Shown here in pieces: positions 44,396-54,051 of a stretch of DNA of 64,000 nucleotides (the first letter of the stretch is position 1; each line of letters begins with the position of its first letter). The notes under the pieces were generated by a model. It saw nothing but the letters and a program-made list of their open reading frames with translations. It was not told the origin of the DNA and ran no database searches. This stretch comes from Natronospirillum sp965602035 (lineage in GTDB: Bacteria; Pseudomonadota; Gammaproteobacteria; Pseudomonadales; Natronospirillaceae). The stretch is taken from contig OZ271919.1 of assembly GCA_965602035.1 (NCBI GenBank), positions 1,116,001 to 1,180,000 on the forward strand, in the 5' to 3' direction. The position numbers and the translations under genes were made by a program.

Positions 44396-46255
44396 ATGAC
44401 CGCACTACCCGTCATTGCAGGTTTCGGAGGCGTTAATGCCGCCGGACGTACGTCTTTTCACCATGGCTACAAACGGCTGGTGGAATCGGCACTGAGCGAT
44501 GCAGTGATGGCGCCAACCTGGGAAAGCCTGGCGCAGATGATGAACCAATCGACTGCCAATGGTCTGACGCCGGAGCTGATTGAATCGCTGCGCCGCGGAA
44601 CGCTGATTCGCCGGATCGAACCGGCCCTGTTTGATATCAATGCGGTGCGTTATCAACATCAGACCGAGCTCGAGCCGGGCCCCGACGGCCTGACCTTTCG
44701 TGCACGGCGCAGCCAGTTACCATCGGTCATGCCCGACAACTGGGAAGTATTGGACAGCGACCGGCGCGAGATCACTGTGCGGGTAACCGGCCAGACCACG
44801 GCGCTGTTCCCGGAGGATCAGACCTATCCGGTTTCCAGTGCCGGACAGGTTCCCAGCGGCTTTGATGCCAGCCGTCTGTACCGGTCGGCACACCACCCAC
44901 GCGGTATCACGCACGCGATCTATGGTGCATCGGATGCCATTCACTCGCTCGGCCTGCCCTGGGAAGACCTGCTGGGGCGCATCCAGCCGGACCAGGTATC
45001 CGTCTACGCGGGCAGCGCGCTCGGCCAGGTCGATGGCTACGGGTTTGAGGGGCTGTATCAGAACAGCCTCAAGGGTGGCCGCACCAGTTCCAAAATGATG
45101 GCGCTCAGCCTGTCGGAAATGGCGGCGGACTTCATCAACGGCTACATGATCAATTCCGTGGGCAGTACCGGCACCAATATCGGTGCCTGCGCCACCTTCC
45201 TGTACAACCTGCGCCAGGGCATCATGGACATTCAGGCCGGCAAGGCCAGGCTGGTCATAGTCGGCAATACCGAAGCACCGATCGTCCCGTCGATTCTCGA
45301 AGGCTTCAATGTCATGGGGGCGCTCGCATCAGACGAAAACCTGCGACGCCTCGATGACAGCGATACGGTGGATAGCCGTCGCGCCTGCCGCCCGTTCTCC
45401 ACCAATGCCGGGTTCACAATGGCCGAATCCGCCCAGTTTCTGGTGTTGATGGACGACCGCCTGGCGCTGGAGACCGGTGCGCATATTCACGGCTCTGTAC
45501 CCGATGTATTCGTTAACGCCGACGCCAACAAGAAATCAATCTCCGCCCCCGGTGTGGGCAACTACATTACGGTTGCCAAGGCAGCGGCGCTGGCACGCAG
45601 CATGCTCGGCCGGCATGGTCTGGCGGAAACCTTCGTGCAGGCGCACGGTACCGGCACGCCACAGAACCGGGTTACGGAATCGCACATACTGAATGAAGTC
45701 GCCCGCCAGCACGGGATCTCGGACTGGGCGGTCAGCGCGGTAAAAGCCTATGTCGGTCATTCGCTGGGCCCGGCCGCCGGCGATCAGTTGATGGCCAGCC
45801 TCGGTGTCTGGTCCTATGGTATTGTTCCGGGGATCAAAACCATTGACCACATTGCCGACGACGTACATCGGGACAGCCTCAACATCCTGATGGATCACCT
45901 GCCTCTGGGGGAGCCCACCGACATGCGCGCCAGCCTGATCAACTCGAAGGGCTTCGGCGGGAATAATGCCTCAGCGCTGATGCTGTCACCGGCAGAGACC
46001 CGAAACCTGATGGAACGCCGGCATGGCAAACAGGCCATGACGCAGTGGGAAAAAACGCATGAATCAGTGGCCGAAACCGCAAAAGCCTACGATCAGACCG
46101 CCAGACGTGACGGCACCCCGATCATATATCGCTTTGCTGAAGCGGTTATGGACGGATCCGACGTGCGTCTGGGGGAGCGTGAAATGCACCTCAGTCGGTT
46201 CGAGCGTAGCATCCCGCTGACCGGCAGCCACCCCTATGATGACATGCTCGACTGA
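44396..46255 (+). CDS. fabY: Beta-ketoacyl-ACP synthase FabY
   Basis: The 619-residue size is far longer than FabB/F (~410) and fits FabY of Pseudomonas aeruginosa. FabY initiates fatty-acid synthesis by condensing acetyl-CoA with malonyl-ACP in place of FabH. The thiolase-fold catalytic residues are C265 (GACATF), H417 (AHGTGTP) and H455 (VGHSLG), with K450 nearby. GGAGGAG lies just upstream of the ATG. The gene abuts der tail to tail and is divergent from the GlxA-type regulator. Confidence 0.9.
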   Translation: MTALPVIAGFGGVNAAGRTSFHHGYKRLVESALSDAVMAPTWESLAQMMNQSTANGLTPELIESLRRGTLIRRIEPALFDINAVRYQHQTELEPGPDGLTFRARRSQLPSVMPDNWEVLDSDRREITVRVTGQTTALFPEDQTYPVSSAGQVPSGFDASRLYRSAHHPRGITHAIYGASDAIHSLGLPWEDLLGRIQPDQVSVYAGSALGQVDGYGFEGLYQNSLKGGRTSSKMMALSLSEMAADFINGYMINSVGSTGTNIGACATFLYNLRQGIMDIQAGKARLVIVGNTEAPIVPSILEGFNVMGALASDENLRRLDDSDTVDSRRACRPFSTNAGFTMAESAQFLVLMDDRLALETGAHIHGSVPDVFVNADANKKSISAPGVGNYITVAKAAALARSMLGRHGLAETFVQAHGTGTPQNRVTESHILNEVARQHGISDWAVSAVKAYVGHSLGPAAGDQLMASLGVWSYGIVPGIKTIDHIADDVHRDSLNILMDHLPLGEPTDMRASLINSKGFGGNNASALMLSPAETRNLMERRHGKQAMTQWEKTHESVAETAKAYDQTARRDGTPIIYRFAEAVMDGSDVRLGEREMHLSRFERSIPLTGSHPYDDMLD

Positions 46256-46258
46256 GCG

Positions 46259-47629
46259 CTACCGCTTGCGACGTCCCGGTGCATAGGGGTTCTCACCGCT
46301 GCGTAGTTCAACCCGCAGTGGCGTTCCGCGCAGTTCCAGGACATCCCGAAAAGTATTCTCAAGGTAGCGTTGATAGCTGCCCGGCAACCGGTCGACCTGA
46401 TTGCCGTGAATCACAATGACCGGTGGATTGCGGCCGCCAAGGTGAGCGTACCGCAGTTTGATGCGCCGGCCATTGACCATGGGTGGCTGGTGTTCCTCGG
46501 TAATGCCCTGCAGCAACTGCGTCAGGAAATTCGTTGACCACTGGGCCGTCGCAGCCTCATAGGCCCGCTGCACAGACGTAAACAGATGGCCGACATTGGT
46601 GCCGTGGCGGGCAGAAATGAAATGCAGGTCTGCCCAGCCCATGAAATCCAGCCGCCGTTGCAGATCACTGCGTACCTGGTCTCTCTGTTCTGCGGTCATG
46701 CCATCCCATTTATTGACCGCCAGCACCAGGGCCCGACCCGCCTTCAGCACGGACTGCAACAGGTGCAGGTCCTGATCGACCACACTGTCTCGGGCATCGA
46801 GCAGTACAATCACCACATGTGCCGCCTCGATCGCCTGCAGCGTCTTGATGACGGAAAACTTTTCCACCGCCTCATGCACACTCTTGCGCCGACGCACGCC
46901 CGCCGTGTCAATAAGCGTATAGTGGACGCCGTCGCGCTCCAGTGGCACGCGGATGCTGTCCATGGTCGTGCCGGGGTGGTCATACACAACAACGCGTTCT
47001 TCACCGAGCATCCGGTTGACCAGTGTCGACTTGCCCACATTGGGGCGCCCTACCACCGCCAGCCGAATGGCCTGATTCGCGGTGTCGTCGTCTTCAGCGA
47101 CTGGCTCTGCATCGGCATCGAAATCGGGATCCAGCTCGGCCAGTATTTCCGAGATCAGTTTCGACACGCCGCGATTGTGTGAGGCAGCCAGGGCAAACGG
47201 CTCACCGATAGCCAGCTCGAAGAACTCCAGCATGGCGGTGTCTTCACGCAAACCGTCCGTCTTGTTGACCACCAGTCGCATCGGCTTGCCACTGTTCCGC
47301 AACCGCCGCGCGAGCAGATGATCCGCGGACGTAACGCCACTGCGTGCGTCCACCATGAATACGACAAAATCAGCTTCTTCGATGGCGCTGTAGGCCTGCT
47401 CCGCCATTTCGTGATCAAGCCCGGTTTCATAGCCGCTGACACCGCCCGTATCGACCACAATATAGGGCCGGTTACCAAGCACGCCGGTGCCATACTGACG
47501 ATCGCGGGTCAGGCCGGGCCAGTCTGCGACCAGCGCATCACGTGAGCGGGTCAGACAGTTGAACAGGGTCGATTTGCCGACGTTCGGGCGACCGACCAGC
47601 GCAATCACGGGCTGCATGGAGTCACTCAT
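46259..47629 (-). CDS. der: Ribosome-associated GTPase Der (EngA)
   Basis: Der is essential for 50S ribosomal subunit assembly. The 456-residue protein has two GTPase domains with Walker A GRPNVGKST (12-20 and about 191-199), matching DxxG (DTGG, DTAG) and NKxD (NKTD, NKWD) motifs, and a C-terminal KH-like domain. It overlaps bamB by 8 bases and ends the ndk-to-der block. Confidence 0.97.
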   Translation of the reverse strand: MSDSMQPVIALVGRPNVGKSTLFNCLTRSRDALVADWPGLTRDRQYGTGVLGNRPYIVVDTGGVSGYETGLDHEMAEQAYSAIEEADFVVFMVDARSGVTSADHLLARRLRNSGKPMRLVVNKTDGLREDTAMLEFFELAIGEPFALAASHNRGVSKLISEILAELDPDFDADAEPVAEDDDTANQAIRLAVVGRPNVGKSTLVNRMLGEERVVVYDHPGTTMDSIRVPLERDGVHYTLIDTAGVRRRKSVHEAVEKFSVIKTLQAIEAAHVVIVLLDARDSVVDQDLHLLQSVLKAGRALVLAVNKWDGMTAEQRDQVRSDLQRRLDFMGWADLHFISARHGTNVGHLFTSVQRAYEAATAQWSTNFLTQLLQGITEEHQPPMVNGRRIKLRYAHLGGRNPPVIVIHGNQVDRLPGSYQRYLENTFRDVLELRGTPLRVELRSGENPYAPGRRKR

Positions 47630-48857
47630 TCGTGGTGGGTTGCCATTCGGTCGCGGTTACCAGCCCCTGCATCGATTGCAGGTAGAAGCGGTCTGCATCG
47701 GCCAGCGCGGGGACAGTGAAATACTGGTGGCCCTGAAAATTGAGCCGGCCCACGGTCTCGCCGTTCCGGGCGCTGAGCACATGGGCAAAACCGCGCCGGT
47801 CGCTCGCAATGAGGCGGTCTGGTGCCTGGTCGGACGACCACAGGGTTAACCCCGTCAGCGGCCGACCACTGTACCCCTGCTGCTGCCAGACCAGCGCTCT
47901 ATTCCGGCGCTCAAACGCCAGCACTTCGCCCCCCCGGGTTGCCGCAAACAACCGCTGGTCATTCGCGGCCAGACTGGCATAGGCCGAGAGCTCCCGCTGC
48001 CACTGAATCGTGCCGGAGCCGAGGTCGATTTCCACCAGACGCCCTTCATAACCGACCGCATACAGCCGGCCATCAATGATCACCGGCGCCGCGTCCACGT
48101 CGACCAGCCGCTGCAGATCAGTGCCACCACGCGGTTCACTGAGCCGATGGCCCCACAGTTCGTCACCGCTCGCCCGATCGAAAGACACCAGCCTGCCATT
48201 GGCAAACCCGGCAATGACCTGATTGCGATAGAAAACCGGTGCCATCTGACCGTGCAATGACAGACCGGGCTGCTCGCTGTCGTAGATCCAGACCCAGGAT
48301 TCATCGGCCAGGTCGAACAGCCCCAGGCTGCCATCCTGTCCAAGAATGGCGACCTGTCCATTGTCCGCCTGTGGGCTGACCAGAGTCACAATATCCAGAT
48401 CATGACGGGCCATTTCCGACCCGTCGGTGGCGTCCAACTGCACCAGGTGGCCCGTCTGACTGACCAGGTAAAGCACACCGGACGCCTCAGTGACACCGCT
48501 CTGCCATGGGCTGTACTGGCGCTGCCAATGAACCCGACCGGAGTCGCGTTCGAGTGCGACTACCTGGCCATCACGGTAGGCCGCGTAAAGGTAGTCTCCT
48601 GACAGTGCAGGGCGCAGGCGCAATGGGCCATTACCATCCTGCCAGCCATCCACAAAGCGGTGGTGCCAGGTGAAATCCGCTGCATTGTCAGCGGACGCCA
48701 GCACCGGCGGTTCGGGCGGCAGAGACTGCTGAAGACTGCCGCAGCCTGCCAGAAACAAGGCCGCTGCTGCGGCGACGGCGACACCGCGTGGTAACTTCCG
48801 ACCCAGCGATGCCGCTCTGAAAGCCACCGTACTGGCCATACCCGGACGCTCCGGCAT
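47622..48857 (-). CDS. bamB: Outer-membrane assembly lipoprotein BamB
   Basis: BamB is the eight-bladed PQQ-type beta-propeller of the BAM complex. A lipoprotein signal ends FLAGC (about C39), and repeated Trp-containing blade motifs (for example LDATDGSEMAR, SFDRASGDELW) follow. Length is 411 aa. The start codon is one base from the yfgM stop, with ACGGAG 9 bases upstream. A later ATG (48839) is possible. Confidence 0.95.
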   Translation of the reverse strand: MPERPGMASTVAFRAASLGRKLPRGVAVAAAAALFLAGCGSLQQSLPPEPPVLASADNAADFTWHHRFVDGWQDGNGPLRLRPALSGDYLYAAYRDGQVVALERDSGRVHWQRQYSPWQSGVTEASGVLYLVSQTGHLVQLDATDGSEMARHDLDIVTLVSPQADNGQVAILGQDGSLGLFDLADESWVWIYDSEQPGLSLHGQMAPVFYRNQVIAGFANGRLVSFDRASGDELWGHRLSEPRGGTDLQRLVDVDAAPVIIDGRLYAVGYEGRLVEIDLGSGTIQWQRELSAYASLAANDQRLFAATRGGEVLAFERRNRALVWQQQGYSGRPLTGLTLWSSDQAPDRLIASDRRGFAHVLSARNGETVGRLNFQGHQYFTVPALADADRFYLQSMQGLVTATEWQPTTNE

Positions 48858-48858
48858 A

Positions 48859-49503
48859 TTACATGACTCCGTAATTGGCCGCTTTCACCTGCAGCAACGG
48901 CCGCTGAACGCCGCTATCCTGAGCGGCCTGCCAGGCTGCTTCGTACGCCGCTCTGGCCTGATCGCGATTACCGCGCGCTGCGTGAACATCGCCCCTCAGC
49001 TCATCATAGGAAACCTGATGCGCACCGGGGGCAACCGCATCGAGAGTGGTCAACACACTATCGAACTCTTCCAGTTCGAACCGGACACGGGCCAGCCGCA
49101 GATTGATCACCGGGCCGAGAACGCTGTCATCCGCTTCGCTGAGCGCCCCACTGAGCACTTCAGCCGCCTGCGTCAACTCTTCGTTCAGTACGAGTTGCCG
49201 CGCCAGGTGCATCTGCCCGTAAAGACTGTACGTTGTCCCCCCATGATCTTCCATGAGGGTTGATACCGCCGATTGAAGATCACTCAGTGCGTCGCCGGTG
49301 AGCGCCGCTTCGGATTCCACCAGCCGCAACACAACCTGATACTGATCAGACGCCGCTACGCGACTCTGCGCCTGCTGATCCTGATAGAACCAGAACCCGC
49401 CGTAACCAACCACAATGGCAAGCACCGCCCCAATAAGGTAATTGCCCCATTGTGCAAACCACTTCTTGATGGCTTCAATCTGTTCCTCATCCGTTTCGTG
49501 CAC
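48859..49503 (-). CDS. yfgM: YfgM family periplasmic chaperone-associated protein
   Basis: YfgM is an inner-membrane protein with one helix (YLIGAVLAIVVGYGGFWFY, about 22-40) and a periplasmic TPR-like domain; in E. coli it associates with PpiD at the Sec translocon. The start is a GTG at 49503 with GGGAG about 8 bases upstream, giving the family-typical MHETDEEQIEAIKKW. Length is 214 aa. It sits between hisS and bamB, as in most gammaproteobacteria. Confidence 0.92.
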   Translation of the reverse strand: MHETDEEQIEAIKKWFAQWGNYLIGAVLAIVVGYGGFWFYQDQQAQSRVAASDQYQVVLRLVESEAALTGDALSDLQSAVSTLMEDHGGTTYSLYGQMHLARQLVLNEELTQAAEVLSGALSEADDSVLGPVINLRLARVRFELEEFDSVLTTLDAVAPGAHQVSYDELRGDVHAARGNRDQARAAYEAAWQAAQDSGVQRPLLQVKAANYGVM

Positions 49504-49562
49504 GTCGTTGCTCCCGGCTGATCAATAATAGTGGTGTGAATGTACCCTTTCTGAGCGCCCGG

Positions 49563-50861
49563 TCAATGCGCCCCGGGCTCGGGTGAGTTATCGAGCCATT
49601 GCCTGAGCGTGCCCAGGTCCTGCCAGGACAGCGACACCTGCTCACCATTGCCCCGCAGATCCTTTACGCTGACCGACTGACTGCTCAGTTCGTCCTCACC
49701 AACGATCAATGCATATCTGGCGCCGCTGCGGTCCGCTTTCTTCATGCGGGACTTGAAACCACCGCCGCCCATATGCACCTGCAGACGCAGCCCGGGAACG
49801 GCATCTCGCAGACGCTCCGCGAACGGCAGTAATTCCCGCTCAGCCGCTTCGCCCATGCCCACCAGATAGGCATCAAGCTGGTGGTACGCCTCCGGGGGAA
49901 TGACCTCAAGCGTCTCCAGCAACAACAGCAGACGCTCGACGCCCATACCGAAGCCGATGCCAGGTGTCGACTTGCCGCCCAGTTGCTCCACGAGACCGTC
50001 ATATCGACCGCCGGCGAGCACGGTGCCCTGCGCACCCAGTGCCCGGGTAGTCCACTCGAATACGGTCCGGGTGTAATAATCCAGCCCCCGGACCAGATGC
50101 GGATTATGAACGTAGGAAACACCGGCCTGATCCAGTGCCGCCAGAAGTTGGCGGAAATGCGATCTGGATTCGTCATCCAGAGACGATTCGAATAATGGCG
50201 CCCCGGCAAGAATCCGGCGCGTATTCTCGTTCTTCGAGTCCAGAATTCGCAGGGGGTTGGACTCGAGACGCCGTTTTGAGTCCTCATCCAGCGCATCTTC
50301 ATGCTCTCGCAGGTACGCCACCAGCGCTTCGCGATACCGGGCGCGGCTTTCAGGTGTACCCAGGGTGTTGATCTCGAGCGTGAGTTGATCAGAGATACCC
50401 AGCAGGCGCCAGAGGCGCGCGGTCATGATAATCAGCTCGGCATCAATATCCGGGCCCGGCAGGCCGAACACTTCCACGCCGAACTGATGGAATTGCCGAT
50501 AGCGGCCCTTCTGCGGACGTTCATAACGGAACATCGGCCCCGTGTACCAAACCCGCTGTATCTGGTTGTGGAGCAGGCCGTTTTCCATGGCAGCACGAAC
50601 TACGCCCGCCGTACCCTCAGGGCGCAGTGTCACGCTGTCACCATTGCGATCCGCAAAGGTGTACATTTCCTTTTCCACGATATCGGTGACTTCACCGATC
50701 GTACGCCGGAACAGTGCGGTATCTTCCAGCACCGGCGTCCGGATTTCGGCGTAACCGTACGCGGTAAAAAGGTCCCGCATGGTTGCCTCAAGATACTGCC
50801 AGGCCGCAGAGCGGTCCGGCAGAATATCATTCATACCGCGAATTGCCTGGATTTTCTTCAA
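49563..50861 (-). CDS. hisS: Histidyl-tRNA synthetase
   Basis: This class II synthetase (432 aa) starts with MKKIQAIRGMNDILP. Motif 2 is in the FRYERPQKGRYRQFHQ region, the histidine-binding LVRGLDYYTRTVFEW follows, and motif 3 is GIGFGMGVERLLLL. The C-terminal ~95 residues form the anticodon-binding domain. It lies 34 bases downstream of ispG. Confidence 0.97.
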   Translation of the reverse strand: MKKIQAIRGMNDILPDRSAAWQYLEATMRDLFTAYGYAEIRTPVLEDTALFRRTIGEVTDIVEKEMYTFADRNGDSVTLRPEGTAGVVRAAMENGLLHNQIQRVWYTGPMFRYERPQKGRYRQFHQFGVEVFGLPGPDIDAELIIMTARLWRLLGISDQLTLEINTLGTPESRARYREALVAYLREHEDALDEDSKRRLESNPLRILDSKNENTRRILAGAPLFESSLDDESRSHFRQLLAALDQAGVSYVHNPHLVRGLDYYTRTVFEWTTRALGAQGTVLAGGRYDGLVEQLGGKSTPGIGFGMGVERLLLLLETLEVIPPEAYHQLDAYLVGMGEAAERELLPFAERLRDAVPGLRLQVHMGGGGFKSRMKKADRSGARYALIVGEDELSSQSVSVKDLRGNGEQVSLSWQDLGTLRQWLDNSPEPGAH

Positions 50862-50895
50862 AGTCGGTCCTTAATCCTGCTGTCCTTCAGACACT

Positions 50896-52017
50896 TCATT
50901 TGCTGCGTGCGATCACGTCTTTTTCAGCCGCTTCCTTTTCGGCCACACGTTCACGGATCATGCGTTCAAACGCATCCACCAGCTCTTCATTCTTCATTTT
51001 GCGGTTGGGACGACCATCCTGATAGATCAGGTTGGCCGGTGAGCCGCCGGTTATACCGAGGTCGGCTCCCTTGGCTTCCCCGGGGCCGTTGACGATACAC
51101 CCTATGACCGCCACATCGAGTGGCGTCATGACATCATCCAGGCGCTCTTCGAGCTCGTTCATGGTCCCGATCACATCAAAGTTCTGACGCGAACAACTCG
51201 GGCAGGCAATAAAGTTGATCCCCTTGCTGCGCAACCGCAGGCTCTTCAGCAGATCAAACCCGACTTTCACTTCCTCAACCGGGTCGGCCGCCAGAGAAAT
51301 CCGCAATGTGTCGCCAATTCCATCCATGAGCAACATGCCCAGACCGACGGAGGACTTCACTGTGCCCGAGCGCAGGCCACCGGCCTCGGTGATGCCGAGA
51401 TGCAGCGGCTGGTCGATCTGCCCCGCAATCTGGCGGTAGGCCGCCACCGCCATGAATACATCGGAGGCCTTCAGGCTCACCTTGAAATTCTGGAAATCGA
51501 GGCGGTCCAGTATGTCGATGTGGTACAGCGCTGATTCGACCAGCGCTTCCGCCGTCGGTTCGCCGTACTTGCGCTGTAGCCGCTTTTCAAGAGAACCCGC
51601 GTTCACGCCGATTCGCATCGGAATATTGAGATCGCGCGCCTTGTCCACGACAGCACGAATCCGGTCTTCCTTGCCGATATTACCCGGGTTGATCCGCAGG
51701 CAGTCGACACCGAGGTCGGCCACCCTGAGTGCAATTTTGTAGTCAAAGTGAATATCCGCGACCAGCGGTACCGACACCCGGCGACGTATATGACCGAATG
51801 CTTCGGCCGCATCCATGCTGGGCACGGAGACGCGGACTATATCGGCACCGGCCGCTTCGAGTCGCTGAATCTGGGCAACGGTTGCGTCCACATCTGTCGT
51901 TTCGGTGTTGGTCATACTCTGCACCGAAATCGGCGCATCACCGCCGACCGGCACATTACCGACCCAGATCTTCCGGGATTGGCGCCGGGTAATGGGTGAT
52001 GCCATCTGCTTGTTCAT
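50896..52017 (-). CDS. ispG: HMBPP synthase IspG (GcpE)
   Basis: IspG is a [4Fe-4S] enzyme of the MEP isoprenoid pathway, turning MEcPP into HMBPP. The cluster cysteines are in CPSCSRQNFD and CIVNGPGEAKGAD. The N-terminal TIM barrel (PISVQSMTNTET, RINPGNIG, RIGVNAGSL) is intact. GGAGG is 6 bases before ATG 52017; the TTG at 52020 is too close to it. Length is 373 aa. It depends on the Fe-S assembly genes nearby. Confidence 0.97.
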   Translation of the reverse strand: MNKQMASPITRRQSRKIWVGNVPVGGDAPISVQSMTNTETTDVDATVAQIQRLEAAGADIVRVSVPSMDAAEAFGHIRRRVSVPLVADIHFDYKIALRVADLGVDCLRINPGNIGKEDRIRAVVDKARDLNIPMRIGVNAGSLEKRLQRKYGEPTAEALVESALYHIDILDRLDFQNFKVSLKASDVFMAVAAYRQIAGQIDQPLHLGITEAGGLRSGTVKSSVGLGMLLMDGIGDTLRISLAADPVEEVKVGFDLLKSLRLRSKGINFIACPSCSRQNFDVIGTMNELEERLDDVMTPLDVAVIGCIVNGPGEAKGADLGITGGSPANLIYQDGRPNRKMKNEELVDAFERMIRERVAEKEAAEKDVIARSK

Positions 52018-52048
52018 CAACTACCTCCACGGGCGTACAACACCCGTT

Positions 52049-52774
52049 CTATACACAGCGTGGTTCACCGGATCCTTCAGGGCTGTCTTCTGCGGGCGTT
52101 CTTTCCCTCGCCGCCAGCCGGCTCAGACTGTCGCGCAGCGCCGGCACACTCTGCGCATGGTAACGTGCATATCGCCTCACGTAATCCGCTGATCGGGCAT
52201 CCGCGCCCATTAACCGGGACACGTGCGCCAGGTGCCAGAGTGCATCACGACGCTGTGGCTCTCTGGTCAGCGCCCGCCGCCAGCAGGCCGCCGCAACGCG
52301 CCGACTGCCACGTGCCAGAGCCAGTAACCCGGTATCGACCAATGCCGCGGTTCGGCTCTCGTAATCCACGTTTTCAAGCACACTCGCCAGCAATGGCTCG
52401 GCGTGATCATAACGCCCCCGAACCAGGTAATAGCGCGCGAAATAGTGCTTTTCCGCTACGGCATCGACATCGCGCGTTACATCGCGGAATAACCGCTCCG
52501 CCGACTCCGTTTCTCCCAGCAGATGATAACTGCGTGCCAGTCCGGCCCCGGCCTGGCGGTTCGCCGGCGCGATTGTTCGCGCTTCGCGGAATGCCTGACC
52601 CGCTGCCAACGCGTTGCCATCCGACAGATGACGTTCACCCAGTGCATTCCACGCCGATACCGCTTCCTGCTGACTGTGCGTGCCTGTAGGCTGCATACCG
52701 CACCCTGCCAGCAACACCAGCGCAACCGGAACCGCCGCCAGCATCCGGCCGCGGCCCACATTGAAACCGGTCAT
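52049..52774 (-). CDS. pilW: Type IV pilus assembly lipoprotein PilW/PilF
   Basis: The lipobox LLAGC (C25) marks an outer-membrane lipoprotein, and the remainder is a chain of TPR repeats, as in PilF/PilW, the pilotin for the PilQ secretin. Length is 241 aa. Its place between rlmN and ispG is the standard location in Pseudomonas-type genomes. No rodZ-like gene separates it from ispG here. A start at the internal ATG (residue 11) is possible. Confidence 0.88.
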   Translation of the reverse strand: MTGFNVGRGRMLAAVPVALVLLAGCGMQPTGTHSQQEAVSAWNALGERHLSDGNALAAGQAFREARTIAPANRQAGAGLARSYHLLGETESAERLFRDVTRDVDAVAEKHYFARYYLVRGRYDHAEPLLASVLENVDYESRTAALVDTGLLALARGSRRVAAACWRRALTREPQRRDALWHLAHVSRLMGADARSADYVRRYARYHAQSVPALRDSLSRLAARERTPAEDSPEGSGEPRCV

Positions 52775-52830
52775 TGTACACTCCCTGTACCCCGAAAATT
52801 CTGCCAGAGCATACCCCGCGATCCATCACA

Positions 52831-52843
52831 GGGTCACTGACCC
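52831..52843. promoter_or_regulatory. Short palindrome between rlmN and pilW
   Basis: GGGTCA-C-TGACCC is a perfect 13-base inverted repeat, 57 bases upstream of the pilW start. It could be an operator. A promoter is not evident next to it. Confidence 0.25.
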
Positions 52844-52866
52844 GCAGTTGCTTTGCGCAGAAATTG

Positions 52867-54051
52867 TTACGGGCTGAGCCTGTTGTTCCGTCGCCGCGAG
52901 CGGGCGACATCCGCTGCCGTTGTTCCCACTTCTACGGCCGCGATATACCGTGCATGACGCTGCGTGCGATCCGCCACCTGCCCCACCAGCTGGCCACAGG
53001 CAGCGTCAATGTCATCGCCGCGGGTCTTGCGGATGGTGACATTGTACCCCGCCTCCAACAATACATCGCGAAACCGCATGCACCGGTTGTTGCTGGGCCG
53101 CTCATAGCCGGAATTCGGGAACGGGTTGAACGGGATCAGATTGATCTTGCAGGGTGTGTCGTGCAGCAGCTCTGCCAGCTCACGCGCATGCGCCAGATGA
53201 TCATTCACCTCGTTGATCAGCGTATACTCAATCGTCAGACGCCGTTTGTCGGCCAGGCCGTCCAGGTAATGATGGCAGGCCTGCAGCGTCTCGGCGATAC
53301 CGTACTTCCGGTTCAGCGGCACGATTTCGTTGCGCAACTCATCGTTCGGTGCGTGCAGCGACAGCGCCAGACTGCAATCCGTGCGGCCCGCCATATCACG
53401 GATGGCCGGCACCACACCGGAGGTGCTCAGAGTAACGCGCCGTTTGGACAGGCCGTAGGCGTAATCGTCCATCATCAGGTCGATGGCGGCCATTACCGGG
53501 CCGAAATTCAACAACGGCTCGCCCATGCCCATGAACACCACATTGGTGATCCGGCGCTCTGTCTTGTCGCGATCGCCCTCCAGCGCCTGCGCTGCCACCC
53601 ACATCTGGGCAATAATTTCCGACGCCGAGAGGTCGCGGTTGAACCCCTGTTTGCCGGTAGAGCAGAACGAGCAATCCAGAGCGCAGCCAATCTGCGAGGA
53701 CACACAGAGCGTGCCCCGATTGCTTTCCGGAATGAAAACCGTTTCGACCGCAGAGCCACCGGACATGCGCACCAGCCACTTGCGGGTGCCATCGGACGCG
53801 GTACGGTCGTAGAGCACTTCGGGCGTTTCCAGAATCACACGCTCGCGCAGCCGGTCGCGCAGCGACCGGGACAGGTCTGTCATGGCATCGATGTCATGCA
53901 CCTGTCGCGAGTGAACCCACTTCAGCACCTGCTTGGCACGGAAGGGCTTTTCCCCCATGTCCGTGAACAGCCGGGTCACCTCGTCCCGGGTCAGCCCGAG
54001 CAGGTGCACGCGTTGGTCAGCCTGTGGCGAAGCGTCGATTCCGGTGGCCAT
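52867..54051 (-). CDS. rlmN: 23S rRNA/tRNA C2-adenosine methyltransferase RlmN
   Basis: RlmN is a radical-SAM enzyme that methylates A2503 of 23S rRNA and A37 of some tRNAs. The cluster motif CALDCSFC gives C123, C127 and C130. GMGEPLLN, the LSLHAPNDELR segment and a C-terminal cysteine (DAACGQL) for the methyl-carrying step are seen. Length is 394 aa. The ATG overlaps the ndk stop by one base (TGATG), so they are coupled. Confidence 0.97.
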   Translation of the reverse strand: MATGIDASPQADQRVHLLGLTRDEVTRLFTDMGEKPFRAKQVLKWVHSRQVHDIDAMTDLSRSLRDRLRERVILETPEVLYDRTASDGTRKWLVRMSGGSAVETVFIPESNRGTLCVSSQIGCALDCSFCSTGKQGFNRDLSASEIIAQMWVAAQALEGDRDKTERRITNVVFMGMGEPLLNFGPVMAAIDLMMDDYAYGLSKRRVTLSTSGVVPAIRDMAGRTDCSLALSLHAPNDELRNEIVPLNRKYGIAETLQACHHYLDGLADKRRLTIEYTLINEVNDHLAHARELAELLHDTPCKINLIPFNPFPNSGYERPSNNRCMRFRDVLLEAGYNVTIRKTRGDDIDAACGQLVGQVADRTQRHARYIAAVEVGTTAADVARSRRRNNRLSP

